NCBI GenBank assembly: GCA_043742865.1 | Contig: JAYTXR010000299.1 | Location: forward strand, 1 to 19,159 | Origin: PALSA-911 sp043742865 | Lineage (GTDB): Bacteria; Pseudomonadota; Alphaproteobacteria; Acetobacterales; Acetobacteraceae | DNA: 19,159 nt | Direction of reading: 5' to 3' | Shown: positions 5,612 through 13,797 of the stretch, piece by piece | Layout of the letters: the number at the start of each line of letters is the position of its first letter | Numbering within the stretch: the stretch's first letter is position 1 | Notes under the pieces: model-generated | The model's database searches: none | What the model was told of the DNA's origin: nothing | The model's input: the letters and a program-made list of their open reading frames with translations, nothing else | Program-made: the position numbers and the translations under genes

Positions 5612-6205
5612 CTAGCGCAGCAGCATGGGCACCACTGAGGCCACCAGCAGCACGGCCATTGTCAGGTTGAACACCCGAAGCCGGTGCGGAGCGTTCAGAA
5701 TGCGGGCGGTGCCGCTGCCGAGCATCGCCCAGGGCAGGATGCAGGGGATGGCGACGATGGCGAATACGCCGGCGATGCGGCCGGCCTCCAGCGCCAGCGG
5801 GCGGCCGGGGACGACGAATTCGCTGGCGGCACCCAGCGCGATCATCCAGGCTTTTGGGTTCACCCATTGGAACAAGGCGGCAGAGAGGAAGCCCATCGGG
5901 GGGCGCCTGCCCTGCTGTGTGGGCGGCGGGGCGGTGGCAATTTTCCAGGCAAGATAAAGCAGCCACGCCGCGCCGACCCATTGCAGGATCGGGTGCAGCA
6001 ACGGCACGGCCATCACCACACCGCCCAGCCCGCCGGCGACGATGGCCAGCATCGCGGTAAACCCGACCGCGATGCCGAGGATATGCGGCACCGTGTCGGT
6101 GATGCCGTTATTGGCGGCGGCGGCGGCGACCAGCAGATTATTCGGCCCCGGCGTGATCGTCATCGCCACCGAGAAACCGACCAGCGGCCAGAAATCGCCA
6201 TTCAT
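5612..6205 (-). CDS. LysE/RhtB family amino acid exporter
   Basis: A 197-residue inner-membrane protein made almost entirely of hydrophobic segments. It begins MNGDFWPLVGFSVAMTITPGP and carries the LysE-family signature TITPGPNNLL at residues 16-25. Typical loops follow, with the FQWVNPKAWMIALGA block in the middle. About six membrane helices are expected from the family. LysE/RhtB proteins export basic or neutral amino acids in exchange for protons. The start at 6205 overlaps the deacylase stop as ATGA; the longer frame to 6523 is antisense-like, Arg-rich sequence and is rejected. As the last gene of the hyu operon, it would relieve build-up of the amino acid released by the upstream enzymes, or export a toxic analogue. 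The exact substrate is not visible. Confidence 0.85.
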   Translation of the reverse strand: MNGDFWPLVGFSVAMTITPGPNNLLVAAAAANNGITDTVPHILGIAVGFTAMLAIVAGGLGGVVMAVPLLHPILQWVGAAWLLYLAWKIATAPPPTQQGRRPPMGFLSAALFQWVNPKAWMIALGAASEFVVPGRPLALEAGRIAGVFAIVAIPCILPWAMLGSGTARILNAPHRLRVFNLTMAVLLVASVVPMLLR

Positions 6206-7656
6206 CTGGGATGGCGCGAAATCAGCCGGCCGGCCCGCGCGGCCGTGGCGCCCTGGCCATGCACATAGGCCGATTTTCCGTTGATCCAGGTTTCCAGTAT
6301 GCCGTCGGCCGGTCTTATCGGGTCCTCGTAGGTGGCGGTGTCGCGCACCGTGATGGGGTCGAACAGCACCAGATCGGCATAGGCGCCGGCGCGGATGAAG
6401 CCACGGTCGGTCATGCCGAACACTTCCGCGGTGCGCCCGGTCATCTTGCGCACCGCAATTTCCAGGCTGAACAGGCCGAGGTCGCGGGCGTAATGACCGA
6501 GCACGCGGGGGAACGTGCCCCACAGCCGCGGGTGCGGATACAAATCATGCGGCAGGCCGTCGCTGCCGATGATGGCGCGGGGATGGGTCAGGATGCGCTG
6601 CACATCCGGCTCGTCCATCTGGAACAGGATCGCCCCGGCCGGGCTCAGTTTTTCAGCCGCCTGCTTCAAGCTCAGCCGCCATTCGCCGGCCAGGTCGGCC
6701 AGCAATTTCCCCGCCGCCTCCGGATGCGGCACCGACCAGGTGATCCGCACCGGCACGTCCTCGCGCACCCGCTCCGCCATCAGCACGGTGGAGCCGGCAT
6801 AGTACGGATAGACATCGAAATCCACGCGCTGGTGCTGCGCGGCGCGGTCGATGGCCGGCAGAGTTTCGATGGAGCGGCCGAAATTCTCCGGCATCGAGCA
6901 TTTATGGTGGCTGATCAGCACCGGCGCACCGACATGGCGGCCGATTTTCAGGGTTTCCTCGATCGAGGCCAGCACGTCGTCGGCCTCGTCGCGCATATGG
7001 GTGACGTAGATGCCGCCGGCCTGGCGCAGCGCCTCGGCCACGGCGATGACCTCGGAAGTGGGGGCGTGCATGTTGGGCGGGTAATACAGTCCGGTGGAAA
7101 AGCCGGACGCGCCCTCCGCCAGCGCCTGCGCGAGCCGCGCCTGCATTTTTCCGGCCTCCCGGTCGGTCGCGGCGCGCGACGTGTCGCCGGCCATCGCTTC
7201 CATCCGCAACGACATATGCCCGATCAGCGCATAGGTGTTGACCGGCGACGGATCGGTTGCCAGGCGTTCGGCGTATTCGGCGAAACTGTCGAAGGTCCAG
7301 AAACTTTCGTCGCCGAGCAGATCGAGCGGCGGCGGCGGGCGGGTTTTCATCCGCACCGGGCTGAGGCTGATGCCGCAATTGCCCACCACGACCGTGGTGA
7401 CGCCCTGCGACATCTTGCACAGCATGCAGGCCGGGCCGCAGAGCACGGCGCGGTCGTCATGGGTATGGGCGTCGATGAAGCCGGGGGCCAGCGCGCGGCC
7501 GGTGGCGATGATTTCCCGGTCAGCGCTGGCCGCACCGAGGTCGCCAACCGCGGCGATACGGTCGCCAATGATGCCGACATCGCCGTTGAAGCGGGGCGCG
7601 CCGGAGCCATCGAAAATCGTGGCGTCGCGCAGGATCAGGTCACAGCGCAGGGTCAT
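6202..7656 (-). CDS. N-acyl-D-amino-acid deacylase (D-aminoacylase, amidohydrolase superfamily)
   Basis: A 484-residue metal-dependent amidohydrolase of the COG3653 type, expected to split N-acyl-D-amino acids into a carboxylate and a D-amino acid. Visible features are the N-terminal strand DLILRDATIFDGSGAPRF, the metal motif with His64 and His66 (GFIDAHTHDD), the Cys94 metal ligand in VGNCGIS, YVTHMRDEADDV, the ISHHKC histidines, and the Asp of IGSDGLPHD. The C-terminal beta domain (GAYADLVLFDP) is normal, and the length is usual. D-acylase, D-glutamate-specific and dihydroorotase/hydantoinase-like members share these motifs, so specificity is uncertain. It overlaps hyuB upstream by ATGA and the LysE gene downstream by ATGA, so all are translated together. 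It may act on N-carbamoyl or N-acyl products of HyuAB; that link is inference. Confidence 0.85.
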   Translation of the reverse strand: MTLRCDLILRDATIFDGSGAPRFNGDVGIIGDRIAAVGDLGAASADREIIATGRALAPGFIDAHTHDDRAVLCGPACMLCKMSQGVTTVVVGNCGISLSPVRMKTRPPPPLDLLGDESFWTFDSFAEYAERLATDPSPVNTYALIGHMSLRMEAMAGDTSRAATDREAGKMQARLAQALAEGASGFSTGLYYPPNMHAPTSEVIAVAEALRQAGGIYVTHMRDEADDVLASIEETLKIGRHVGAPVLISHHKCSMPENFGRSIETLPAIDRAAQHQRVDFDVYPYYAGSTVLMAERVREDVPVRITWSVPHPEAAGKLLADLAGEWRLSLKQAAEKLSPAGAILFQMDEPDVQRILTHPRAIIGSDGLPHDLYPHPRLWGTFPRVLGHYARDLGLFSLEIAVRKMTGRTAEVFGMTDRGFIRAGAYADLVLFDPITVRDTATYEDPIRPADGILETWINGKSAYVHGQGATAARAGRLISRHPR

Positions 7657-9380
7657 GCACGCAACTCCCTGGTGGCGGGTTCGTCCAGAATGCCGTTGGT
7701 ATCGGTTGCTACTTTATAAAGCGCGCGCGCGTTTTGCACCGACACCAGCCCGGCGCGTACGTCCTGGGCCACGCGCGACGGGTCGCGTTCGGTGGGCGGC
7801 CCCATCCCCCCGCCGCCGGGCAGCATCAGGATAAGGCGCTCGCCGTCCGGGATGATCTGCAGGCCCTTGGTGCGCAGATTCTTGCCGCCCTTTTCGGCCA
7901 CCACGCCGGGCGCGCCGGGCAGGCCGCCTTCGCGGCCTTTCGGCGCATTGGCAATCCGGTCGAAGCTGGCATTGACGGCGAATTCCAGATCGCCCTTGGC
8001 CGCGATTTCCATGATCTGCCCCAAACCGCCGCGGCTGCGCCCGGCGCCGCCGCTGTCAGGGCGCAGTTCCTTGCGCCAGATCAGGATCGGCGCGACGTTT
8101 TCCGTGGCCTCCACCGGCATCGTCCGCACGCCGGAGGGGAACGAGGTCGCGTCCAGCCCGTCCAGGCCGGGACGCGCACCGGTGCCGCCGGAGTTGAAGG
8201 TGATGATTTCGAAGTCGGGGATGACCGGCTTGTTGCCCCTGGCCTGGCCGGATATGCCCGAGCCGCCGCGCAACGGCGGGTTCCACAGTGAAGAAGACCC
8301 CTCGGCGGCGACGCGGGCCGGAATGGTCTGGTGCAGGCAGCCCATCATCAGATCGGGCAACAGATGGCCGATGACGTGGCGCACCGAAACCGGATACGGG
8401 TGCGGTGCGTTCAGGATGCAGCCTTCGGGGATCTTCATGCGGAACGGGGTGAGGGAGGCCCAGTTATTGGGTATTTCCGGCGCGATCACCACTTTCAGGC
8501 CAAAACAGGCATAGGCGCGGGTATAGGCCGCCGGCACGTTGATCCCGCGGGTGGAAACGCCGGAGGTGCCGGCGTAATCGACCTCGATCGCGTCATCGAG
8601 GATGGTCATCCGCGCCTTCAGCGTCACCGGTTCGTCATAGCCGTCCGAACTGATTTCACTGCGATAGACACCGCGGCCGATTTTGGCGATTTCGGCCACC
8701 GTGGCGCGATAGGAGGCGTCGAAGATGAAGCCGGCCAGCGGGTCCAGGCTGTCCATGCCGAATTCGTCCATCATCTGCACCAGCCGGCGCGTGCCGGCGT
8801 CGTTGCAGGCACACAGCGAGTAGATGTCGCCTTCCAGTTCCACCGGCAGGCGGGAGCCGGCGCGCATGAAATCGAAGAAGGTTTCGTTCGGCTGACCCCG
8901 GTCGAAGCATTTTACCCGCGGGATGTACATGCCTTCCTCATAGACCGAGCGGCCTTCCGGCCCCATGCCAAGACCGCCGACATCGATGACATGCGCGGTG
9001 TTGGCAAACAGCCCGACTATCTTTCCGCCCCGGAACGCCGGGGTCACGACCGTGAGGTCGTGCAGATGGCCGGTGGCGAGCCACGGGTCGTTGGTGATGT
9101 AATGATCGCCTGGCTGCATCGTGTCGGCGGGGAATTTTGCCAGGAAGTGCCCGACACTTTCGGCCATGGAATTGACATGGCCGGGCGTGCCGGTGACCGC
9201 CTGTGCCATCATCCGGCCTTGCAGATCAAAAATGCCGGCCGACAGATCGCCGGCTTCGCGCACGGTGGTGGAGAACGCGGTGCGGATCATGATCTGCGCC
9301 TGTTCCTCCACCACGGCGATCAATCGGTTCCACATGACCTGGCGGTGGATCTTTTCCAGGGCGTTGATTTCGGGGGACAT
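7653..9380 (-). CDS. hyuB: Hydantoinase B / 5-oxoprolinase beta-type subunit
   Basis: A 575-residue protein of the hydantoinase B/oxoprolinase family (HyuB). It works with HyuA in ATP-dependent opening of hydantoins, N-methylhydantoin or 5-oxoproline; relatives include acetone carboxylase subunits. Recognisable blocks are the N-terminal EEQAQIMIRTAFSTTVREAG and DLSAGIFDLQGRMMAQAVTG, then GDHYITNDPWLATGHLHDLT with its candidate metal-site His and Asp residues. GINVPAAYTRAYACFGLK, LWNPPLRGGSG and the Gly-rich end LPGGGGMGPP follow. The ATG at 9380 was chosen because it opens the domain and shares its A with the hyuA stop (TGATG). A longer frame to 9605 is Arg-rich and overlaps hyuA. The stop overlaps the deacylase start by ATGA. 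The true substrate cannot be told from sequence. Confidence 0.88.
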   Translation of the reverse strand: MSPEINALEKIHRQVMWNRLIAVVEEQAQIMIRTAFSTTVREAGDLSAGIFDLQGRMMAQAVTGTPGHVNSMAESVGHFLAKFPADTMQPGDHYITNDPWLATGHLHDLTVVTPAFRGGKIVGLFANTAHVIDVGGLGMGPEGRSVYEEGMYIPRVKCFDRGQPNETFFDFMRAGSRLPVELEGDIYSLCACNDAGTRRLVQMMDEFGMDSLDPLAGFIFDASYRATVAEIAKIGRGVYRSEISSDGYDEPVTLKARMTILDDAIEVDYAGTSGVSTRGINVPAAYTRAYACFGLKVVIAPEIPNNWASLTPFRMKIPEGCILNAPHPYPVSVRHVIGHLLPDLMMGCLHQTIPARVAAEGSSSLWNPPLRGGSGISGQARGNKPVIPDFEIITFNSGGTGARPGLDGLDATSFPSGVRTMPVEATENVAPILIWRKELRPDSGGAGRSRGGLGQIMEIAAKGDLEFAVNASFDRIANAPKGREGGLPGAPGVVAEKGGKNLRTKGLQIIPDGERLILMLPGGGGMGPPTERDPSRVAQDVRAGLVSVQNARALYKVATDTNGILDEPATRELRA

Positions 9381-11479
9381 CAGGGATCTTCCTTGGTCAG
9401 TTCGATGTAGCCCAGGCCATTGATGCGGCCGGTCCAGCCGCTGCCGATCAGGGTGGAGGTCTCGTCCTCGGCGATGATGGCGGGGCCGGCGATGCGCGCG
9501 CCGGGGGCCAGCGCGGCGCGGTCGTAGATCGCCCAGGATGAAACCTTCCCCGTCACGCTGTCGCGCACGGCCTGGGTGCGGGCCGCGACGGCGGCCGGCG
9601 CGCACCGCGCGTCATCACCGGGCGCGGGCAGATCGTCCGTTTGGTCGGAAATCGTGGACACCATGACGGCGTAGCTCATGATTTCCACATCGGAACCCGG
9701 CACCGGGCGATCATAGAAGCGGGTGTATTCGCGGTCATAGTCGGCACGGATGGCGGCGACGTCGTCGGGGATCAGCGCGCGGACCGGCAGCTTTACCGGA
9801 ATTTCATGGCCCTGGCCGACATAGCGCATATAGGCGATCCGGGTCTGCGCGGTGGCGGCGCCAAAACTGCCCTGGGCCACCACGCCGATCGCCTCATTTG
9901 CCATTTCGGTCAGCAGGGCGTTCACCGCGGCGACGTCGAAACTGGAAAAGCGCTGATACAGGCTGCGCACAACCTCGTAACCGACGGGGGCGCGTAAAAA
10001 ACCGATCGCACTGCCGACACCGGCGCCCGAGGGGACCAGAATGCGGACAATGCCGATCTTTTCCGCGACCCGGCAGGCATGCACCGGCCCGCCGCCGCCG
10101 AACGCGATCAGGGTGCGGCCTTCATAGGATTTGCCGGACTCGATCGCATGCACCCGGGCGGCGTTGGCCATGGTCTCGTCGACCATCTCTACCACCGCCA
10201 AGGCCGCCATCGCCGCGTCCAGGTCGAGCGGCAAGCCGATCTTCGCGGCCAGGGCGGTATCGGCCGCTTGCCGATCCAGCCGCATCGTGCCGCCGGCGAA
10301 ACCGGCAGGATCATAGCGGCCCAACGCCAGATTGGCGTCCGTCACCGTCGGCAGCGCCCCGCCGCGGCCGTAGCAGGCCGGGCCGGGATTGGCGCCGGCA
10401 CTTTCGGGGCCGACGCCGATGCGGCCCAGACTGTCGACATGCGCGATCGAACCGCCGCCGGCGCCGATCTCCACCATCTCGATCACCGGAATGCGCAGCG
10501 GCAGGCCGGACCCTTTACGGAATCGCCCGATCCGGGCGACCTCGAAACTTCGGGAGGTTTGCGGCTTGAAGTCGTCGATCAGGCAGATTTTTGCCGTCGT
10601 GCCGCCCATGTCGAACGAAAGCACGTTGCGGATGGCGCATTGGCGGGCGATGAAAGCGGAAAAAATCGCCCCGCCGGCCGGCCCGCTTTCAACCAGGCGG
10701 ATCGGGAAGCGGCAGGCGGTCTCGATCGTGGTCAGGCCGCCGCCGGACAGCATCAGGAAGATCGGCGCGGCCAGGCCCATCGTCGCCAGATCGGTTTGGA
10801 GGCGGCGCAGATAGCGCGCCATCATCGGCTGCACATAGGCGTTGGCCGCGGTGGTGGAAAAACGCTCCCACTCGCGCATCTCCGGCGAGACTTCCGAGGA
10901 CAGCGAAATCGGGATTTCCGGCAGTGCGTCGCTGAGGATGTCGCGGATGCGTTGTTCGTGGATCGAATTGACAAAACTGTGCAGCAGGCCGACGGCGATG
11001 CTTTCGACCTGCTCGCGGACCAGAAGCGGCACCAAAGCGCGCACCGCGTCCTCGTCCAGGGGGCGCAGGATGTTCCCCTCGTTGTCCAGACGTTCGGGCA
11101 CCGGCAGGCGCAGATGGCGCGGCACCAGCGGCTCCGGTAGAATGATGTTCAGGTCGTATTGGTCGTAACGGCTCTCATTGCCCATCGCCAGCACGTCGCG
11201 AAAACCCTCGGTGGTGACCAAAGCGGTGCGCGCGCCCTTGCGCTCGATGATCGAATTGGTGGCCAGCGTGGTGCCGTGCACGATCAGGACGATATCCGCC
11301 GGCGCCAGGCCTGACGCGGTCAGGATGGCAGCCACCCCGGCCAGCACGCCCTGCTCGGGTGCGGCCGGGGTGGTCAGAACCTTGATGGTGGTGCGCTGGA
11401 CCCCGTGTTCACCGGCGTGCTCGATCGCGAGGTCGGTAAAGGTGCCGCCGATATCAACGGCCAAACGGGCTGACGCCAT
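9380..11479 (-). CDS. hyuA: Hydantoinase A / 5-oxoprolinase alpha-type ATPase subunit
   Basis: A 699-residue HyuA-type protein with an ASKHA (actin/hexokinase-like) ATPase fold. The phosphate-binding loops are seen in LAVDIGGTFTDLAIE at the N-terminus and LSFDMGGTTAKICLID in the middle. Other family blocks are IVHGTTLATNSIIERKGAR, LVTTEGFRDVLAMGNE, GAGGGSIAHVDSLGRIGVGP, SAGANPGPACYGRGG and FGGGGPVHA. It should activate the cyclic amide substrate with ATP and act as a complex with HyuB. The start at 11479 opens the domain, with AGGAATT about 10 bases upstream; the longer frame to 11575 has no conserved residues. It is the first gene of a four-gene operon (hyuA, hyuB, deacylase, LysE) and faces away from the 2-hydroxyacid dehydrogenase. 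Hydantoin, N-methylhydantoin and oxoproline are all possible substrates. Confidence 0.9.
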   Translation of the reverse strand: MASARLAVDIGGTFTDLAIEHAGEHGVQRTTIKVLTTPAAPEQGVLAGVAAILTASGLAPADIVLIVHGTTLATNSIIERKGARTALVTTEGFRDVLAMGNESRYDQYDLNIILPEPLVPRHLRLPVPERLDNEGNILRPLDEDAVRALVPLLVREQVESIAVGLLHSFVNSIHEQRIRDILSDALPEIPISLSSEVSPEMREWERFSTTAANAYVQPMMARYLRRLQTDLATMGLAAPIFLMLSGGGLTTIETACRFPIRLVESGPAGGAIFSAFIARQCAIRNVLSFDMGGTTAKICLIDDFKPQTSRSFEVARIGRFRKGSGLPLRIPVIEMVEIGAGGGSIAHVDSLGRIGVGPESAGANPGPACYGRGGALPTVTDANLALGRYDPAGFAGGTMRLDRQAADTALAAKIGLPLDLDAAMAALAVVEMVDETMANAARVHAIESGKSYEGRTLIAFGGGGPVHACRVAEKIGIVRILVPSGAGVGSAIGFLRAPVGYEVVRSLYQRFSSFDVAAVNALLTEMANEAIGVVAQGSFGAATAQTRIAYMRYVGQGHEIPVKLPVRALIPDDVAAIRADYDREYTRFYDRPVPGSDVEIMSYAVMVSTISDQTDDLPAPGDDARCAPAAVAARTQAVRDSVTGKVSSWAIYDRAALAPGARIAGPAIIAEDETSTLIGSGWTGRINGLGYIELTKEDP

Positions 11480-11509
11480 GCGATGCGAATTCCTGTGCGA
11501 CGGAAGACC

Positions 11510-11538
11510 ATACAACAGCGTCGGGGAAAAAGTGACAA
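11510..11538 (-). promoter_or_regulatory. Candidate sigma-70-type promoter for the hyu operon
   Basis: On the minus strand, TTGTCA (11538-11533) and TTGTAT (11515-11510) are separated by exactly 17 bases. This would start transcription about 25 bases before the hyuA ATG. The -35 box is good and the -10 box modest. It lies in the 110-base gap between divergent genes, the only place the operon promoter could be close to the gene. Confidence 0.4.
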
Positions 11539-11589
11539 GGCGGGCCGGCTGACGATAGGTTCCAGCTGGCCCCATCCTGCGAGGTTTCC

Positions 11590-12543
11590 ATGTCCAAACC
11601 GACGATCATCGTCACCGTGCGGCTGCCCGAGGCGGTGCGGGACTATGCCGAGCAGCTGTTCGACGTGCGCTACGATACCACCGACGAACTGCGCGACGGA
11701 CCCGCCGACGCGGCCGGGGCGGCCGGCATTCTGACCTCGACCATAGAACGCTATGACGCTGCCAGGATCATCGCTCTGCCCGATTGCCTGCGCGTGATCG
11801 GCACTTTTAGCGCCGGCTTCGATCATATCGACCTGCCAGCGGCCCGTGCCCGCGGCATCGCGGTCTGCAACACGCCCGACGTGCTGTCGGTTGCCACCGC
11901 CGAGATCGGCATGCTGCTGATCCTGATGGCGGCGCGCCGCGCCGGCGAGGGCGAGCGGCTGTTGCGGGCCGGAAAATGGCAAGGCTGGCTGCCGGATTTG
12001 CTAATCGGCGTGCAGCTGCGGGGCAAGCGGCTGGGCATCTTCGGCATGGGCAGCATCGGGCGGCATCTGGCGCGGATGGCGCGCGGGGCCGGCATGGAAA
12101 TCCATTACCGCAATCGCCGCCGGCTGGCGCCCGAGCTGGAGGAAGGCGCTGTCTGGCACGACAACGACGAAGGATTTTTGCAGGTTTGCGACCTGCTGAG
12201 CCTGAACGCCCCCGGTGGCGCGGATACCCGCCATTGGCTGAACGCCGAGCGCATCGCCCGGTTGCCGCCAGGCGTGATCGTGGTGAACACCGCGCGGGGT
12301 AGCCTGGTGGACGACGCGGCGCTGATCGCGGCTCTGAAATCGCGCCATGTCCGCTACGCCGGGTTGGACGTGTTCGATGGCGAGCCGGCTTTCGATCGCG
12401 GCTATCTGACGTTGGATAACGTCGTGATGCTGCCGCATATGGGCAGTTCCACGCTGGAGGCGCGCGACGCGATGGGCCGGCTGGCGGTAGACGGGATCGC
12501 GGCGGTGCTGGCGGGGGAGCTGCCGTGGAATTTGGTCGGGTGA
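11590..12543 (+). CDS. D-2-hydroxyacid dehydrogenase (glyoxylate/hydroxypyruvate reductase-like)
   Basis: A 317-residue NAD(P)-dependent D-isomer-specific 2-hydroxyacid dehydrogenase, acting on 2-keto acids such as glyoxylate or hydroxypyruvate. The nucleotide-binding loop is GMGSIG (residues 152-157). Catalytic Arg236 (NTARGSLVD), Glu265 (FDGEP) and His283 (LPHMGSST) are all present. NRRR after the second strand of the Rossmann fold (175-178) suggests NADPH preference. The substrate-side FSAGFDHID loop at 73-81 matches the glyoxylate/hydroxypyruvate reductase branch. GAGG lies about 5 bases before the start. It is divergent from hyuA across a 110-base gap, so it might share control with the hyu operon, but no metabolic link is proven. 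It is convergent with sufA, the two genes separated by a palindrome. Confidence 0.88.
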   Translation: MSKPTIIVTVRLPEAVRDYAEQLFDVRYDTTDELRDGPADAAGAAGILTSTIERYDAARIIALPDCLRVIGTFSAGFDHIDLPAARARGIAVCNTPDVLSVATAEIGMLLILMAARRAGEGERLLRAGKWQGWLPDLLIGVQLRGKRLGIFGMGSIGRHLARMARGAGMEIHYRNRRRLAPELEEGAVWHDNDEGFLQVCDLLSLNAPGGADTRHWLNAERIARLPPGVIVVNTARGSLVDDAALIAALKSRHVRYAGLDVFDGEPAFDRGYLTLDNVVMLPHMGSSTLEARDAMGRLAVDGIAAVLAGELPWNLVG

Positions 12544-12545
12544 GT

Positions 12546-12582
12546 CCGTAAGGAGCAATGCGGAGCGCATCGCACCCTACGG
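12546..12582. terminator. GTAG-headed 17-bp palindrome between convergent genes (REP-like, probable bidirectional terminator)
   Basis: Arms CCGTAAGGAGCAATGCG (12546-12562) and CGCATCGCACCCTACGG (12566-12582) pair at 14 of 17 positions around a GAG loop. The element starts 3 bases after the dehydrogenase stop and ends just before the sufA stop, filling the 40-base gap. Read on the minus strand it contains GTAGGGTGCG, so its head resembles the REP at 558-587. There is no long T-run on either side, so termination is likely but not textbook. Confidence 0.55.
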
Positions 12583-12583
12583 G

Positions 12584-12964
12584 CTAGACGTGAAAACTTT
12601 CGCCGCAGCCGCAGCGGCCCTTCTCGTTCGGGTTGGTGAAGGTGAAGCCGCTGGTCAGGTTCTTTTCCTCGTAATCCATCACCGTGCCGATCAGGAACAG
12701 CGAGGCCTTGCGGTCCACCAGCACGGTCAGATCGCGGTCCTTCACCGCCTCATCGGTCGGGCCGGCTTCATCGACCCAGGTCATGTCGTACGACATGCCC
12801 GAGCAGCCCTTGGTCTTCACCCCGATGCGCAGCAGCTTGCCTTGCTGGCCGTTGGCCTCGCCCTTGGCATAGAGCTGGGCCAGCCGGTCCGCGGCGGCCT
12901 CGGTCAGGGTCATCAGCGGCGGCAGCGCGCGGCGCGGACGAGGCAGGGTGGTTGTCGTGCTCAT
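12584..12964 (-). CDS. sufA: SufA/IscA family A-type Fe-S carrier
   Basis: A 126-residue A-type carrier that receives Fe-S clusters from the SufBCD scaffold and passes them to apoproteins. The three cluster-binding cysteines are present: Cys54 in TKGCSGMSYD, and Cys118 and Cys120 in the C-terminal GRCGCGESF. A short N-terminal extension (about 17 residues, Thr/Pro/Arg-rich) precedes the family core, which begins MTLTEAAADRLAQL; a start at Met18 is therefore also possible. It is the last gene of the SUF operon, 13 bases after sufT, with GAGG upstream of the start. The cytoplasmic role is well established for the family; naming it SufA rather than IscA rests on the operon. Confidence 0.9.
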   Translation of the reverse strand: MSTTTTLPRPRRALPPLMTLTEAAADRLAQLYAKGEANGQQGKLLRIGVKTKGCSGMSYDMTWVDEAGPTDEAVKDRDLTVLVDRKASLFLIGTVMDYEEKNLTSGFTFTNPNEKGRCGCGESFHV

Positions 12965-12977
12965 GGCGATATCGACC

Positions 12978-13352
12978 TCAGAACATGTTCAACGAAAGGC
13001 GGGCTTCTTCACTCATCCGGCTCTGGTCCCAGGGCGGATCCCAGACGGTCTCGACCTCGCAGGACGGCACGCCGGCAACCGCCATGACCGCCTGCTGCAC
13101 CATCTCCGGCAATTCCTGCGCGCTCGGGCAGTTCGGTGCGGTCAGCGTCATTTCCACCTTCACGCGGCCATCGTCATGGATGTCGATGGCGTAGATCAGG
13201 CCGAGTTCATAGATATTCACCGGTATCTCCGGATCATAGACCGTCGCGATCGCGGCGATCACCAGATCCTCGGTCGGCTTCGGCTCGGCCGAGCCATCCG
13301 GCGTCCAGGTGCCAGGGGTACCGCCGATATCCGGCGCTGTCAGATCATTCAC
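12978..13352 (-). CDS. sufT: SufT / MIP18-like (DUF59) Fe-S maturation protein
   Basis: A 124-residue protein with a DUF59 (MIP18) domain. It contains the VYDPEIPVNIYELGLIY block (Asp40-Pro-Glu), the LTAPNCPSAQELPE block with the conserved Cys75, and VWDPPWDQSRMSEEARL at the C-terminus. SufT proteins take part in Fe-S cluster maturation under high demand in other bacteria. Members of the same fold also occur in phenylacetate oxidation (PaaD), but the SUF neighbours decide the name. The first 25 residues are low-complexity and Gly/Pro-rich. The gene overlaps sufU by 8 bases and lies 13 bases before sufA. Confidence 0.88.
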   Translation of the reverse strand: MNDLTAPDIGGTPGTWTPDGSAEPKPTEDLVIAAIATVYDPEIPVNIYELGLIYAIDIHDDGRVKVEMTLTAPNCPSAQELPEMVQQAVMAVAGVPSCEVETVWDPPWDQSRMSEEARLSLNMF

Positions 13353-13797
13353 TGCTGGCCTCCTTCTCGCCGTCCAGCGCCGCCATCAGGGCGTGCCACG
13401 GCAGGGTCGCGCATTTCACCCGCGAGGGGTATTCGTGCACGCCCGATAATGGTTTCAACCGTTCCATAGCCGGCGCGTGATCCGGACAGATCCCGGTCCG
13501 CAACATCTGCTCGAAGCCGGCGAACAATCCGCGCACCGCATCTTCCCGCAGCCCCGCCACGCTTTCCGCCATCAGATCGGCCGAGGCGATGCTGATCGCG
13601 CAGCCGCGCGCCTCGAACCCCGCCTCCGCGATCGTGCCGTCCGGGGCATGGGCCACCCATACCTGAACGCGGTCGCCGCACATCGGGTTGTCGCCCTTGG
13701 CGGTCGCGTCGAAGCTTTCGAGCCGGTGCATGTGCGCGGGGTTGCGGCCATGCTGCAAAATCACGTCCTGATAGAGATCGCGCAGATCGTCGAACAT
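13345..13797 (-). CDS. sufU: SufU / NifU-N-like sulfurtransfer protein
   Basis: A 150-residue SufU/IscU-type protein. The opening is LRDLYQDVILQHGRNPAHM. The zinc/cluster-binding residues are Cys40 and Asp42 in GDNPMCGDRV, Cys66 in FEARGCAIS, and Cys129 in SRVKCATLPW. The insert between the second and third cysteines distinguishes SufU from IscU. SufU accepts persulfide sulfur from SufS via its zinc site, and no sufE is present in this operon. The start ATG at 13797 shares its base A with the sufS stop (TGATG); the longer frame to 13929 lies inside sufS and is rejected. An 8-base overlap with sufT follows. Confidence 0.9.
   Translation of the reverse strand: MFDDLRDLYQDVILQHGRNPAHMHRLESFDATAKGDNPMCGDRVQVWVAHAPDGTIAEAGFEARGCAISIASADLMAESVAGLREDAVRGLFAGFEQMLRTGICPDHAPAMERLKPLSGVHEYPSRVKCATLPWHALMAALDGEKEASSE

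Noticed and set aside
6211..7719. Long plus-strand frame (502 codons) opposite the deacylase gene
   Set aside because: It is rich in His, Arg, Gln and Gly, without any family block, as expected for the antisense of a GC-rich gene. The minus-strand protein has all amidohydrolase motifs.
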